Shown here one piece after another: positions 34,311 to 42,681 of a stretch of DNA of 64,000 bases; position 1 is the first letter of the stretch; each line of letters opens with the position of its first letter. Origin of the DNA: Nocardia sputorum (GTDB lineage Bacteria > Actinomycetota > Actinomycetes > Mycobacteriales > Mycobacteriaceae); the NCBI RefSeq assembly GCF_027924405.1, contig NZ_AP026978.1, forward strand, positions 2,294,001 to 2,358,000. Reading direction: 5' to 3'. Under the pieces are notes generated by a model, which was given only the letters and a program-made list of their open reading frames with translations, ran no database searches and was not told the DNA's origin. The position numbers and the translations under genes were made by a program.

Positions 34311-35986
34311 CGTCGGTTGTCCGTTCGAAGCCGTTCGGCCGCCCACACCGTGAGCTGTTCGCGGCCGATCTTGGCGTTGTGCCGGATGTCCACCGGGAAC
34401 GCCGGGTGGACCAGGAAGTCGGTGATCGTCCGGGTGAGGTCGAATCGCGCCGTGTGGGCGCGCAACGTCACCTCGACGACCTCGGCGTCCGCGCCGGGCT
34501 TCAGTTCGACGCACAGCACCGGCCGTTGCGATCCCCGCGTCCCGATGCCCACCAGCGCCGTGCGCGCCACGCCCGCGACGGTGTTGCAGATCTGCTCGAC
34601 CTGGACGGTGAACATCGGTCCGTGCGCCGTGACCACCCGCTGGCTCTTGCGTCCGCAGAACCAGATCCGCCCGTGCTCGTCGATCCACGCGAGATCGCCG
34701 GTGCGGTGCCAGATCCGGTCGCCGTCGACGATCTTGCCCAGCGCGTTCGCCTGCGGCGGCCAGTAGTACCCGGGGCTGACGTTCGGCCCCGCGACCACCA
34801 GTTCGCCGATGCCGCGCGTATCCACCAGCCCGCCCGCGAGTTCTTCGGCCCGCGCCCACGTCGGGATGGCGTCGTCGGTGATGGCGACGATACGGGCCTG
34901 CACTCGGTGGGAGGGCCTGCCGAGACAGGTTCCCGCGCCGCGATGCGCCCGTTCGACCAATCCATCCAGCAGTTCCCTGGACTCGATGGTGGACATCGGC
35001 AGCGCCTCGGTGGATCCGTAGCCCGCGACGACCTTCGCGTCCGCACCGAGCACTTCACGCAGTCCGGCGATGCACCAGTCCGGCACCGGAGCACCACCGG
35101 AATAGACGCTGTCGAGCGAGTCCAGCGCGGCCGGGCGGACGCGCAGATGCTCGAGCAGTGGAATCAGCACGGCGGGGGAGGCGAACATGGTCCGCACGCC
35201 GAACCGCTGGATCGCGTCGACCACGTGCGTGGGATCGGTCGCCCCGACCTTGCTCGGAATCAGCGGCGGCAGCACGCAGCGCGAGCCGAGCAGCAGATCC
35301 AGCACGCCGACCAGCGGCAGAGTGATCAACGAGACCTCCGGCGCCACCTCACCCCGCGCCACGTGCACCTGCTCCACCATCGCCGCCAAGTTGCCGTGCG
35401 TCAGCCGCACGGCCTTGGCCGGCCCGGTGCTGCCGGTGGTGAACGCGATGAACAACAGATCGTCCTCGGTGACCGGTCGGCCCGAGGGGATCGGGCCGGT
35501 GGGCGTGCGGCCCCACTCCCGCAGCGACTCGCCGCGCCAGAACCAGCGCCTGCCGACCGTGACCGCGGTGCGCACGGTGCGGAAGCCCCGCTGGAACAGC
35601 ACCCGCAGCGCGTGCGCCTGCGGGATGCCGATGAACGCCTCGGCGTCCACGGCGCGCAGGCAGCGCAACATCTTTCGCACGCCCATGCCGGGGTCGATCA
35701 CCACGGCCACCGCGCCGAGCTTCAGCAGCCCGAACATGATCGCGTACAGTTCGGGACTCGGCAGCACCAGCACGATGGTGCGCGTCCCGGTGCCCACTCC
35801 CGACGCGGCGAGCCGCTGGGCGATCGTGTCCGACCACGCGTCCAATTCGCGATAGGTCAGCTGCCGGTAGGCCGGCAGGCCATCGGGGCCGACCCCGTCC
35901 GCGTAGCGCACGGCCACCCGGGTGGGGTCGGTGCGGACGACCGCACGGAACCGATCGATGGCCTGCCAGGATGTTCCCGTTGTCAC
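34307..35986 (-). CDS. nltC: beta-lactone synthetase, NltC/OleC-like (ANL superfamily)
   Basis: This 559-residue adenylate-forming enzyme has the phosphate-binding loop TTGSTGPAK from residue 183, the motif YGSTEALP, the hinge region TGDLAWIDEHG, and a C-terminal Lys in HNAKIGREQL. In OleC/NltC the adenylated beta-hydroxy acid closes on itself to form a cis-beta-lactone, with no CoA transfer. Family annotation tools would call it an acyl-CoA synthetase. The adjacent OleA- and OleD-like genes support the beta-lactone function. It overlaps nltB by four bases. The window has no OleB-type decarboxylase that would turn the lactone into an olefin. Confidence 0.87.
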   Translation of the reverse strand: MTTGTSWQAIDRFRAVVRTDPTRVAVRYADGVGPDGLPAYRQLTYRELDAWSDTIAQRLAASGVGTGTRTIVLVLPSPELYAIMFGLLKLGAVAVVIDPGMGVRKMLRCLRAVDAEAFIGIPQAHALRVLFQRGFRTVRTAVTVGRRWFWRGESLREWGRTPTGPIPSGRPVTEDDLLFIAFTTGSTGPAKAVRLTHGNLAAMVEQVHVARGEVAPEVSLITLPLVGVLDLLLGSRCVLPPLIPSKVGATDPTHVVDAIQRFGVRTMFASPAVLIPLLEHLRVRPAALDSLDSVYSGGAPVPDWCIAGLREVLGADAKVVAGYGSTEALPMSTIESRELLDGLVERAHRGAGTCLGRPSHRVQARIVAITDDAIPTWARAEELAGGLVDTRGIGELVVAGPNVSPGYYWPPQANALGKIVDGDRIWHRTGDLAWIDEHGRIWFCGRKSQRVVTAHGPMFTVQVEQICNTVAGVARTALVGIGTRGSQRPVLCVELKPGADAEVVEVTLRAHTARFDLTRTITDFLVHPAFPVDIRHNAKIGREQLTVWAAERLRTDNRR

Positions 35987-36897
35987 GCAGGCGCCCCGGC
36001 GAGCACGGGCAACCGGTAGAGCACCGCCGCCGCCGAAGGACCGGCGCCCGCCGCGACGAACAGCACTTGTCGGAACTCGGCGAAGGCATCGTCGGCGAGC
36101 GCCAGATCGTAGGCGGCGGTGAGCGCCGCGGTGTGCGGGTCGCCGTCGCGCAGATCCGGGACGCGGACCGAACCCTGGTCGATGCCGAGCGCGGCGGCCA
36201 GCCGCCCCGGGAACTGCGGGCTCGGCGTCGACGCGATCAGCGCGATCTCGTCCAGCGAGCCGTGGTCGGACTCGGCGAGCGCTCGGCGCGCCGCGTCCAC
36301 GGCCACCTCGAGCAGACGGTCCTGGAAGCCGGGTTCCCGCTCCACGGTCATCGCGCCGCGGCCCGTCTTGCCCATGGTGGAGACGTCGACGTATGCCTCG
36401 ACGGCGGGTGTGCCCTCGCCGGCGACGGTGTGCACGGAGCCGAAGCCGGTGGGCTCGTCGGTGTGCTCCAGCAGCAGCGCCGCGCCGCAGGTGGCATACG
36501 GGAATTCGGCGTCGCCGACGGAGCGCAGCAGCGACGGATGGGTGTCACCGGAGACGATGAGCACGTGTTCGGCGCTACCGGTCGCCAGGACCGACGTGGC
36601 CACCTGGACCGCGTTGAGCACGCTGACCGCCCCGTTCAACAGATCGAACGAGAAGGTGCGCGGGTCGTCCTTCGCGTATTCGAGGCCGATGCCCGCCGCT
36701 TTCTGGATCAGCGCGGACACCGCCGGTTCGACGGTGTTCGAATCCCGGAAGATGCCCGCGTTGATCAGCAGGCCGACCTGCTCGGGCCGGATCCCGGCAC
36801 GTTCGAGGCTGCGCTTGGCCGCGCGGGCGCTGTGCTCGACGATGCTGTTGGTGTCGCCGCCCCGGCTGATGCCGGTGGACTTGATGCGGACGCTCAT
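35983..36897 (-). CDS. nltB: catalytically degenerate OleA-like thiolase partner, NltB
   Basis: This 304-residue thiolase-fold protein aligns with NltA but has lost the active-site Cys: the segment FDLLNGAVSVL puts Ala90 where NltA has Cys125. The catalytic His is also absent (TPSPQF instead of IHHQF). It keeps a Glu (Glu57 in NTVEPAVSAL) in the region where OleA supplies Glu117 to the active site of the other subunit. It starts eight bases after the nltA stop. The reading as a dedicated heterodimer partner is inference that fits the known OleA dimer. It is shorter than NltA at the N-terminus. Confidence 0.87.
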   Translation of the reverse strand: MSVRIKSTGISRGGDTNSIVEHSARAAKRSLERAGIRPEQVGLLINAGIFRDSNTVEPAVSALIQKAAGIGLEYAKDDPRTFSFDLLNGAVSVLNAVQVATSVLATGSAEHVLIVSGDTHPSLLRSVGDAEFPYATCGAALLLEHTDEPTGFGSVHTVAGEGTPAVEAYVDVSTMGKTGRGAMTVEREPGFQDRLLEVAVDAARRALAESDHGSLDEIALIASTPSPQFPGRLAAALGIDQGSVRVPDLRDGDPHTAALTAAYDLALADDAFAEFRQVLFVAAGAGPSAAAVLYRLPVLAGAPA

Positions 36898-36905
36898 GAC
36901 CGACC

Positions 36906-37958
36906 TCAGACCTTCAGAGACGAGATGGTGGTGGACAGGAACCCGGTGACGATGCCGGAGGCCGCGGGCACCAGCAGCAACTTCGAGCCCGCGGGGATGT
37001 TCTGCTCGCCGAGCTGATCGTGCAGCACAATGAAATGCGAAGTGGTGGAAGTGTTTCCGTACTTCTCGATGACCCGCAGGTCCGGCGGCATCGGGCTGCC
37101 GAACTCGCGCTCGGCGATCGCGTTCATCCACGGGATCGCGGCGGCGCCGAACTGATGGTGGATGACGTAGTCGAACTGCTCGTCGGCGAAGGTCTTGCCC
37201 TGCGCCTCGAGGAGTTTCCGCTGGGTGTTGGTCCCGAGCAGGAAGCGGTCCTCGTTGTGCATCTTGCGGTTGTCGGTGTACATCGCGATGCCCTGTGTCT
37301 TACTGCTGGGCATGCCCAGGCACAGCTGCGCGTATTCCGCGGCGGTCATCATCTCGATGTAGTGGATCACGTCGTTTTCATCGACCGCCTGATCCAGCAC
37401 GATCGCGCATCCGGAATCGCCGACAGTCAGCGAGGCGAATTGCGGATCGTATTTTTGGGAAATCTCGGCGACCGCTGTCTCGGCGATCGGAGTAATGGCC
37501 TCGCCGCTGACCACGAGGCCGTTTCGAACGGCGCCGGACCGGATCATACGATCTAGGATGTAGGTTCCGGTGAGCATTCCGGCGCAGGCATTGGCGATAT
37601 CGAACGTAATGGCGTTCTTGGCACCGATAAGACGGCTTATCGATCCGGCGAACGACGGCTCCAGGTACATCCTGGTCGCATGCTTGCTGCGCGTGATGGA
37701 GGCGGATATGACCACGTCGATATCCTCTGGCGCATACCGTGACCTGGAGAGACAATCCTCGACCGCCTTGGTGGCGAGGATGAAGGAATCCTCGTGACTT
37801 TCCGGCCTGGTGTCGCGTACCCGGCGCTCACGGACGCCGGTGATTTTCTCCAGATCGAACGAAGGCGGCTCTTTCAGCCCGGAAAGCAATTCCGCGGTGG
37901 TGACAACTTTTGAAGGCAGATAGGCGCCGATGGATTCGAAGCGAGAATGGGGAGACAC
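36906..37958 (-). CDS. nltA: OleA-like thiolase (head-to-head acyl condensation), NltA
   Basis: This 350-residue FabH/OleA-fold enzyme has Cys125 (NACAGM), His268 (IHHQF) and Asn302 (YGNTS), a complete thiolase triad, plus Glu100 in YLEPSFA. OleA-type enzymes join two acyl-CoA chains in a non-decarboxylative Claisen condensation to give a 2-alkyl-3-oxo acid. The GTG at 37958 was chosen because AGGAG lies five bases upstream and the paralogue at 57308 begins at the same point (RFESIGAY). The first third is less GC-rich than its neighbours. It is the first gene of a seven-gene operon ending in an MmpL. Confidence 0.88.
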   Translation of the reverse strand: MSPHSRFESIGAYLPSKVVTTAELLSGLKEPPSFDLEKITGVRERRVRDTRPESHEDSFILATKAVEDCLSRSRYAPEDIDVVISASITRSKHATRMYLEPSFAGSISRLIGAKNAITFDIANACAGMLTGTYILDRMIRSGAVRNGLVVSGEAITPIAETAVAEISQKYDPQFASLTVGDSGCAIVLDQAVDENDVIHYIEMMTAAEYAQLCLGMPSSKTQGIAMYTDNRKMHNEDRFLLGTNTQRKLLEAQGKTFADEQFDYVIHHQFGAAAIPWMNAIAEREFGSPMPPDLRVIEKYGNTSTTSHFIVLHDQLGEQNIPAGSKLLLVPAASGIVTGFLSTTISSLKV

Positions 37959-37963
37959 GAGCG

Positions 37964-37968
37964 CTCCT
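37964..37968 (-). promoter_or_regulatory. ribosome binding site fixing the nltA start
   Basis: AGGAG on the minus strand lies five bases before the GTG at 37958. The frame stays open for 129 bases further upstream, but that part has no similarity to the paralogue. Confidence 0.7.
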
Positions 37969-38066
37969 GAAATCGTGGAGATATACGGTTCCGGATCGAC
38001 TCTGATCGTCGGTGCAATGAACACTACCCGACAGTAACAACAAATGGCTATATCCCCTCCGAAGGC

Positions 38067-38081
38067 TCCGTCTGAGACGGA
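38067..38081. promoter_or_regulatory. palindromic operator candidate of the nlt operon
   Basis: TCCGTCT-G-AGACGGA is a perfect 15-base palindrome 109 bases upstream of the nltA start. Its symmetry and place suggest a repressor site, but it does not match the palindrome upstream of the pks gene or the TetR operator at 39151, and the regulator is unknown. Confidence 0.4.
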
Positions 38082-38460
38082 AATCACTGACGGAGGTACC
38101 TGTTTCGTGAGGTATCACTAACTGGTGACCGGCTGGCTATGGCGTTCGCAGTATTGCGATGTGATCTGCCGTTTCGGCCTGTCGGGGCATTTCGTCTTCG
38201 CGGCCCGGTGCGGCGCCGCGGGTGTGGGAAGGCGTTGCTCCGATCGGGGCAATCGATCGGTTATTGCCGAATGGTGGTTCTTTCTGAGTGCCCGGCGGGA
38301 TGACTCTCTCGCCGGGTGTGAGTGAGTTCACTGTGTACGGGGAGTCGTACCGGTGCCGAGCGCCGCGCCGTCGGCTGGTCGGACGGAGGCTGAACGATGT
38401 TGTGACAGAACGTGGGTCATCGGAAGGCGTGCTTCGGCATCCCGTCGGCCGGGTACGGCG

Positions 38461-39123
38461 TCAGGCTTCGGTGATCAGCGACGAGCGCGCCGTGGCGATC
38501 CGCTCGATGACATCGGCGGCGTGCGCGTCGAAACGCGCTCGGGAGACCGGGATTTCGCCGTCGAGCCACGGGCGGTAAAGATAGGCGAGCGCGCCGAAGA
38601 TGGCGCTGGCGTTGAGCGCGTAGTCGTGCTCGTCGGGCACCGGCTCGGTGTAGTCGCCCGCGCTGATGGTCAGGGCGATGGGCGCGGTGAACAAGCCGAT
38701 GAGTTCGTTGGCGCGCGGCATCAGCACCGGGGTGGCCTGGGATTCGATGAACATGATGCGGCCGCGGCGGCGGTCCGCCAGCAGGTAGTCGGTGAAGACG
38801 CCGACCATGTGGCGGAACATCGCGTCGCGTTCGATGGGCGCGTTGGGCAGCTCGTCGAGCAACCGGTCGCGCGCGCCGAGGACGACGGTGTCCAGCACGG
38901 TCGTCAGCAGCGCGTCCAGGTTGGCGAAACTCTCGTAGAAATAACGCTCGGTGAGCCCGGCCTGCCTGCAGACGCCGCGCATGGACGTCTCGGCCGCGCC
39001 GACGGTCGCCATCAGCTCCGTGCACGCCTCGATCAGCTGTTCCCGGCGTGCGGCGACGCGGTCGGCGGGGGACTGCCCGCGCCAGCGGCGCATGCCGGGA
39101 ATCGACCCGTCGCCTTCGTCCAT
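38461..39123 (-). CDS. TetR family transcriptional regulator
   Basis: This 220-residue protein has an N-terminal TetR helix-turn-helix at about residues 28-75 (SMRGVCRQAGLTERYFYESF) and a mostly helical ligand-binding region after it. It is divergent from the hydrolase-reductase-monooxygenase-SDR operon and almost certainly represses it: two copies of a 14-base palindrome lie in the shared gap, over the operon's promoter. The ligand is probably a lipid or steroid-like compound, judging by the operon content. Confidence 0.93.
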   Translation of the reverse strand: MDEGDGSIPGMRRWRGQSPADRVAARREQLIEACTELMATVGAAETSMRGVCRQAGLTERYFYESFANLDALLTTVLDTVVLGARDRLLDELPNAPIERDAMFRHMVGVFTDYLLADRRRGRIMFIESQATPVLMPRANELIGLFTAPIALTISAGDYTEPVPDEHDYALNASAIFGALAYLYRPWLDGEIPVSRARFDAHAADVIERIATARSSLITEA

Positions 39124-39150
39124 GGCGTCATCCTCTCATAGCGCCCGAAT

Positions 39151-39194
39151 TGACATCATGTGATGTTGACAGCATCTGATGTCACCAATACATT
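39151..39194 (+). promoter_or_regulatory. tandem TetR operator overlapping a sigma-70-type promoter
   Basis: Two related palindromes, ACATCATGTGATGT (39153-39166) and ACAGCATCTGATGT (39169-39182), are framed by TGACATCA and TGATGTCA. TTGACA at 39166-39171 and TACATT at 39189-39194 are separated by 17 bases, making a good promoter for the operon starting at 39228. The second palindrome fills its spacer, so binding would block transcription. Confidence 0.7.
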
Positions 39195-39227
39195 GCGAAG
39201 ACGCCGATCGATCACGAGGGGTGCGAG

Positions 39228-40103
39228 ATGGGTTCTGCCGTATATGCCGACCAGACACACGCCATCAACGCGCGGGCCGTGGAATTCGATTTCGCCACGG
39301 TGCCGATGCACTACATCCCCGGCGAGCCGATGGCCACCCACATCATCAACGTGATGCACCTGGTGCTGCCCGAGGGTGAGCGCGCGATGGCGCAGGCCCT
39401 GGCCGAGGCGCTCCCCCTGATCGACGACGAGCGGTTACGCGAGGAGGTCCGCGGCTTCATCGGCCAGGAATCCATGCATGCCAGTTCACACGAGAAGGCT
39501 CGCGAGCAGTTGGAGCGGCTCGGCCTGGAGGTCGGCCCCATGGTCGACCGTGTCACCTGGCTTGTCGACCGGATCCTCGGCGACCACGGACTCACCGGCC
39601 GGGCCAAACGCGAGTGGCTGTGCGAGCGGCTGGCGTTGTTCGCCGGCATGGAGCACTACACCGCGGTCATCGGCGAGTGGCTGCTGACCAACGACAAGCT
39701 CGAAGCCAAGGGCATGCATCCCGCGATGCTCGACCTGATCCGCTGGCACGGCGCCGAGGAGGTCGAGCATCGCAGCGTCGTCTACGACGCCTACATGCAC
39801 GTCGACGGCGGATACGCGCGCAAGGCGCGCCAAGCGCTGGTGGCGAGCGCGGGACTGCTGGTCCTGTTCGTCATCTCCGGCGGTTACCTCTTCCACAAGG
39901 ACCCGTCGAAGCACAAAGGCCGATTCTGGCCGCTGCAACTGGCCGGCGCGTCGGTGCGCGGTGTGGTGCCCAGCTTCACGACGTTCTTCACCGAGATCCC
40001 GCGATACCTGCGGCCGGGCTTCCATCCCTCGCAACTGGGCCCGATGGACAACGCGCTGCGTTACCTCGCGCAGTCGCCCGCGGCACGGGCGGCGGGCGCG
40101 TGA
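39228..40103 (+). CDS. metal-dependent hydrolase family protein (PF10118 type)
   Basis: This 291-residue protein has the Glu/His pattern of the family: QESMHASSHEK at about residue 84, MEHYTAVIGEW at about 141 and HGAEEVEHRSV at about 175. These look like ligands of a di-metal centre in a ferritin-like helical bundle. One hydrophobic segment (about 206-222) may touch the membrane. Although annotated as hydrolases, such proteins may be diiron oxidases; the 2Fe-2S reductase encoded directly after it, overlapping by four bases, fits an electron-requiring reaction. Confidence 0.8.
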   Translation: MGSAVYADQTHAINARAVEFDFATVPMHYIPGEPMATHIINVMHLVLPEGERAMAQALAEALPLIDDERLREEVRGFIGQESMHASSHEKAREQLERLGLEVGPMVDRVTWLVDRILGDHGLTGRAKREWLCERLALFAGMEHYTAVIGEWLLTNDKLEAKGMHPAMLDLIRWHGAEEVEHRSVVYDAYMHVDGGYARKARQALVASAGLLVLFVISGGYLFHKDPSKHKGRFWPLQLAGASVRGVVPSFTTFFTEIPRYLRPGFHPSQLGPMDNALRYLAQSPAARAAGA

Positions 40104-41170
40104 CCGCCGTCGGGGAACGGTTCCAGCCCGGCGGCGCGCTGCGGCTGATCGGCTCGGCGGCCGACGCCTACAAACGCCTGTTCGCCGCGAGCGACGCCGC
40201 CCCATTGCTCTCGCGGCCCAGTCCGGTCCGTCGCACCGGCTACGAATTCGAGGTCACGGTCGATCGGATCGGCTACGAGGCCGACGATGTGCTGAGCTTG
40301 TGGCTGCGCCACCCGGATGGCGGTCCGCTACCCGCGTGGACGCCGGGCGCGCACCTGGACGTCGTCCTGCCCTCCGGTCGGCAGCGGCAGTACTCGCTCA
40401 CCAACGACCCCGCCGACCGCGGGTTCTACCGCATCGCGGTGCGCCTCATCGCCGACGGCGAGGGCGGCTCCGTGGAGATCCACCGGGACCTGCGGGTCGG
40501 TGACCGGCTGGTCGTGCGCGGTCCGCGCAACGCCTTCCCGTTCGTCGAGGCGCCGTGCTACCTGTTCGTCGCGGGTGGCATCGGCATCACCCCGATCCTG
40601 CCGATGGTCGCCGCGGCCGAGCGCGCGGGCGTGCCCTGGCGGTTGATGTACCTGGGCCGGGCCAGATCGCGCATGCCGTTCCTGTACGACCTGGCCCGCT
40701 ACACCGGTGGCGACGTCGTGGTTCGCCCCGACGACGAGTTCGGCGTACCCGACGCGCGGATGATCTTCGAGCAGACCCCGCCCGGCGCCGCGGTATACGT
40801 TTGCGGGCCGCCGCCGCTGGCCGAGGCCGCGCGTGCGGTGCTCGCCCTGCACGATCCGACGGCCTCGCTGCACACCGAGCGCTTCTCGCCGCTGCCGGTG
40901 CGAGACGGGGAACCGTTCCGGATCCGTTTGCATCGCAGCGGTTTCGACGTGGAGGTCGCCGCCGACGAGTCCGCGCTCAGCGCGATCCGCCGGGTGCTGC
41001 CCGGCGTCGCCTACTCCTGTCAGCAGGGCTTCTGCGGTACCTGTAAGACGCGGGTGCTCGCGGGGGCGGTGGAACACCGCGACCGGTCGCTGCTCGAGTC
41101 CGAGCGCGCGGAGGCGATGTTGACCTGCGTCTCCCGGGCGCGCGACGGCGAGCTCGAACTGGATCTGTGA
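40100..41170 (+). CDS. ferredoxin reductase with C-terminal 2Fe-2S domain
   Basis: This 356-residue protein has a phthalate-dioxygenase-reductase layout: an FMN/FAD-binding barrel (about 45-140, RQYSLTNDP), an NAD-binding domain (about 150-260, VAGGIGITPILPMV and YVCGPPPL) and a plant-type 2Fe-2S domain with Cys307, Cys312, Cys315 and Cys343. It passes electrons from NADH to an oxygenase, most likely the diiron-like protein encoded just upstream. The GTG start overlaps that gene's stop (GTGA). Confidence 0.9.
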   Translation: MTAVGERFQPGGALRLIGSAADAYKRLFAASDAAPLLSRPSPVRRTGYEFEVTVDRIGYEADDVLSLWLRHPDGGPLPAWTPGAHLDVVLPSGRQRQYSLTNDPADRGFYRIAVRLIADGEGGSVEIHRDLRVGDRLVVRGPRNAFPFVEAPCYLFVAGGIGITPILPMVAAAERAGVPWRLMYLGRARSRMPFLYDLARYTGGDVVVRPDDEFGVPDARMIFEQTPPGAAVYVCGPPPLAEAARAVLALHDPTASLHTERFSPLPVRDGEPFRIRLHRSGFDVEVAADESALSAIRRVLPGVAYSCQQGFCGTCKTRVLAGAVEHRDRSLLESERAEAMLTCVSRARDGELELDL

Positions 41171-41197
41171 ACTCGGCGGGCAACGGCGCCCGCGGGT

Positions 41198-41206
41198 GGG
41201 AGGAAG
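41198..41206 (+). promoter_or_regulatory. ribosome binding site fixing the monooxygenase start
   Basis: GGGAGGAAG lies two bases before the ATG at 41209. A GTG at 41167 overlaps the upstream stop but has no such site, so the ATG is preferred. Confidence 0.55.
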
Positions 41207-41208
41207 AC

Positions 41209-42681
41209 ATGGCAGTGGCTGCGAACCCGGAACATGTCCCGATCGCGGTGATCGGGGCCGGGATTGCCGGGATCGGCCTGGCGGTCGCGCTGCGCGAAGC
41301 GGGCATCGAGGATTTCGTGCTTCTCGAGCGGGCGGACGATCTCGGCGGCACCTGGCGGGCGAACACTTATCCGGGGTGCGCCTGCGACGTGCCCTCGCAC
41401 CTGTATTCGTACTCCTTCGCGCCCAACCCGAACTGGTCGCGCACCTACGGCACGCAGCCGGAGATCCTCGCCTACCTCCGGTCGGTCGCGACGCGCCACG
41501 ACGTGGTGCGGCACATGCGATTCGGCGTCGAACTGCACGAGGCGCGCTGGGACGACGCGGCCACGCTGTGGCGGCTGCGCACCGGCCGTGGTGACCTGAC
41601 CGCGGATGTGCTGGTCTCCGCCGTGGGCCCGTTCAGCGAGGCTCGGATTCCGCGGCTGCCGGGTGCGGAGACCTTCGAGGGGACGCAATTCCATTCGCTG
41701 CACTGGGAGCACGAGCACGATCTCACCGGCGAGCGCGTCGCGGTGATCGGCACGGGCGCCTCCGCCGTGCAGTTCATCCCCGAGATCCAGCCGATCGTGG
41801 GCGCGCTGACCGTATTTCAGCGTTCGGCGCCGTGGATCGTGTCGCGGCTGGATCGGCCCACGCTGCCCGCGGAGCGCGCGCTGCTGCGCCGGGTGCCCGC
41901 GCTCGGCAAGGCCATCCGTGGCCTGTACTACACCGGCATCGAAGGGTTCGGCCTGGTCGGCTTCGTGGACAAGCGATTCCGGCATCCGTACGAGGCGCTG
42001 GGCAGATTGCAGCTGCTGCGCCAGGTCCGTGATCCGGAGCTGCGCCGCAAACTCACCCCGGATTACGTGATCGGCTGCAAGCGGGCGATCTTCTCCGACG
42101 CCTACTATCCGGCGCTGACCCGACCGAACGTCGAGGTGGTGACCGCCGGCATCCGGGAAATCCGCGCCCGCTCGATCGTCACGGCCGACGGTGCGGAGCA
42201 TCCCGTGGACACGATCATCTGGGGCACCGGATTCGGCGTTCCGCCTGCCGTTTTCGACCGCGTGTACGGGATCGGCGGCCGGTCGATCGGCGACGTGTAC
42301 CGGCAGCGGCCGAGCAGTTACCTCGGCGCGGCCATGGCGGGCTTCCCGAACTTCTTCTGCACCCTGGGGCCGTTCGGAGCGGCGGGCAATCAGTCCGCCA
42401 TCTATATGATCGAGGCGCAGGTGCGCTATATCGTCGATGCCGTGACCACCATGCGTGCGCAGAACATCCAGCGGATCGATGTGCGCGAGGAGGCGCAGCG
42501 AGCCTTCCTCGACGAGGTGACCGAACGCAGCCGCGACACCGCCTGGCTGACCGGCGGGTGCCGCAGCTATTACCAGACCGCCGACGGCGGCAACGCGGGT
42601 CTGTACCCGAACTGGAGTTTCGAATACCGCCGTCGGACAAGCCGTTTCGACCCGGAGTCCTACCGGCTGCGGGCCGGGTGA
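41209..42681 (+). CDS. flavin-containing (Baeyer-Villiger type) monooxygenase
   Basis: This 490-residue enzyme has an FAD-binding motif GAGIAGIG near the N-terminus, the DLGGTWRANTYPG segment, the Baeyer-Villiger fingerprint F-x-G-x-x-x-H-x-x-x-W (FEGTQFHSLHW at about residue 162) and the NADPH motif GTGASAVQ. It should oxygenate a ketone or another soft nucleophile on a lipid or steroid substrate. It resembles the EtaA/MymA group of actinobacterial enzymes. A GTG start at 41167 that overlaps the reductase stop is the alternative start. Confidence 0.9.
   Translation: MAVAANPEHVPIAVIGAGIAGIGLAVALREAGIEDFVLLERADDLGGTWRANTYPGCACDVPSHLYSYSFAPNPNWSRTYGTQPEILAYLRSVATRHDVVRHMRFGVELHEARWDDAATLWRLRTGRGDLTADVLVSAVGPFSEARIPRLPGAETFEGTQFHSLHWEHEHDLTGERVAVIGTGASAVQFIPEIQPIVGALTVFQRSAPWIVSRLDRPTLPAERALLRRVPALGKAIRGLYYTGIEGFGLVGFVDKRFRHPYEALGRLQLLRQVRDPELRRKLTPDYVIGCKRAIFSDAYYPALTRPNVEVVTAGIREIRARSIVTADGAEHPVDTIIWGTGFGVPPAVFDRVYGIGGRSIGDVYRQRPSSYLGAAMAGFPNFFCTLGPFGAAGNQSAIYMIEAQVRYIVDAVTTMRAQNIQRIDVREEAQRAFLDEVTERSRDTAWLTGGCRSYYQTADGGNAGLYPNWSFEYRRRTSRFDPESYRLRAG

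Larger units (their letters stand above)
37959..38460. other. regulatory region upstream of the nlt operon
   Basis: These 502 bases separate nltA from the TetR gene, which ends at 38461. The part next to nltA (to about 38130) is AT-richer than the surroundings and is the likely promoter. A 15-base palindrome lies at 38067. A 7-bp hairpin (38291-38297 with 38310-38316) could end TetR transcription. Short open frames here lack any family pattern. Confidence 0.45.

Noticed and set aside
34307..37958. Complete olefin (OleABCD) pathway
   Set aside because: No OleB-type alpha/beta hydrolase is present in the window, so the olefin end product is not supported.
35983..37958. NltA and NltB as housekeeping FabH-type fatty acid enzymes
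   Set aside because: The B partner lacks Cys and His, and both are embedded with OleC- and OleD-like genes; housekeeping FabH does not occur in such pairs.
38125..38325. Small plus-strand frame between nltA and the TetR gene
   Set aside because: No family pattern, no binding site and unusual composition; treated as part of the regulatory gap.
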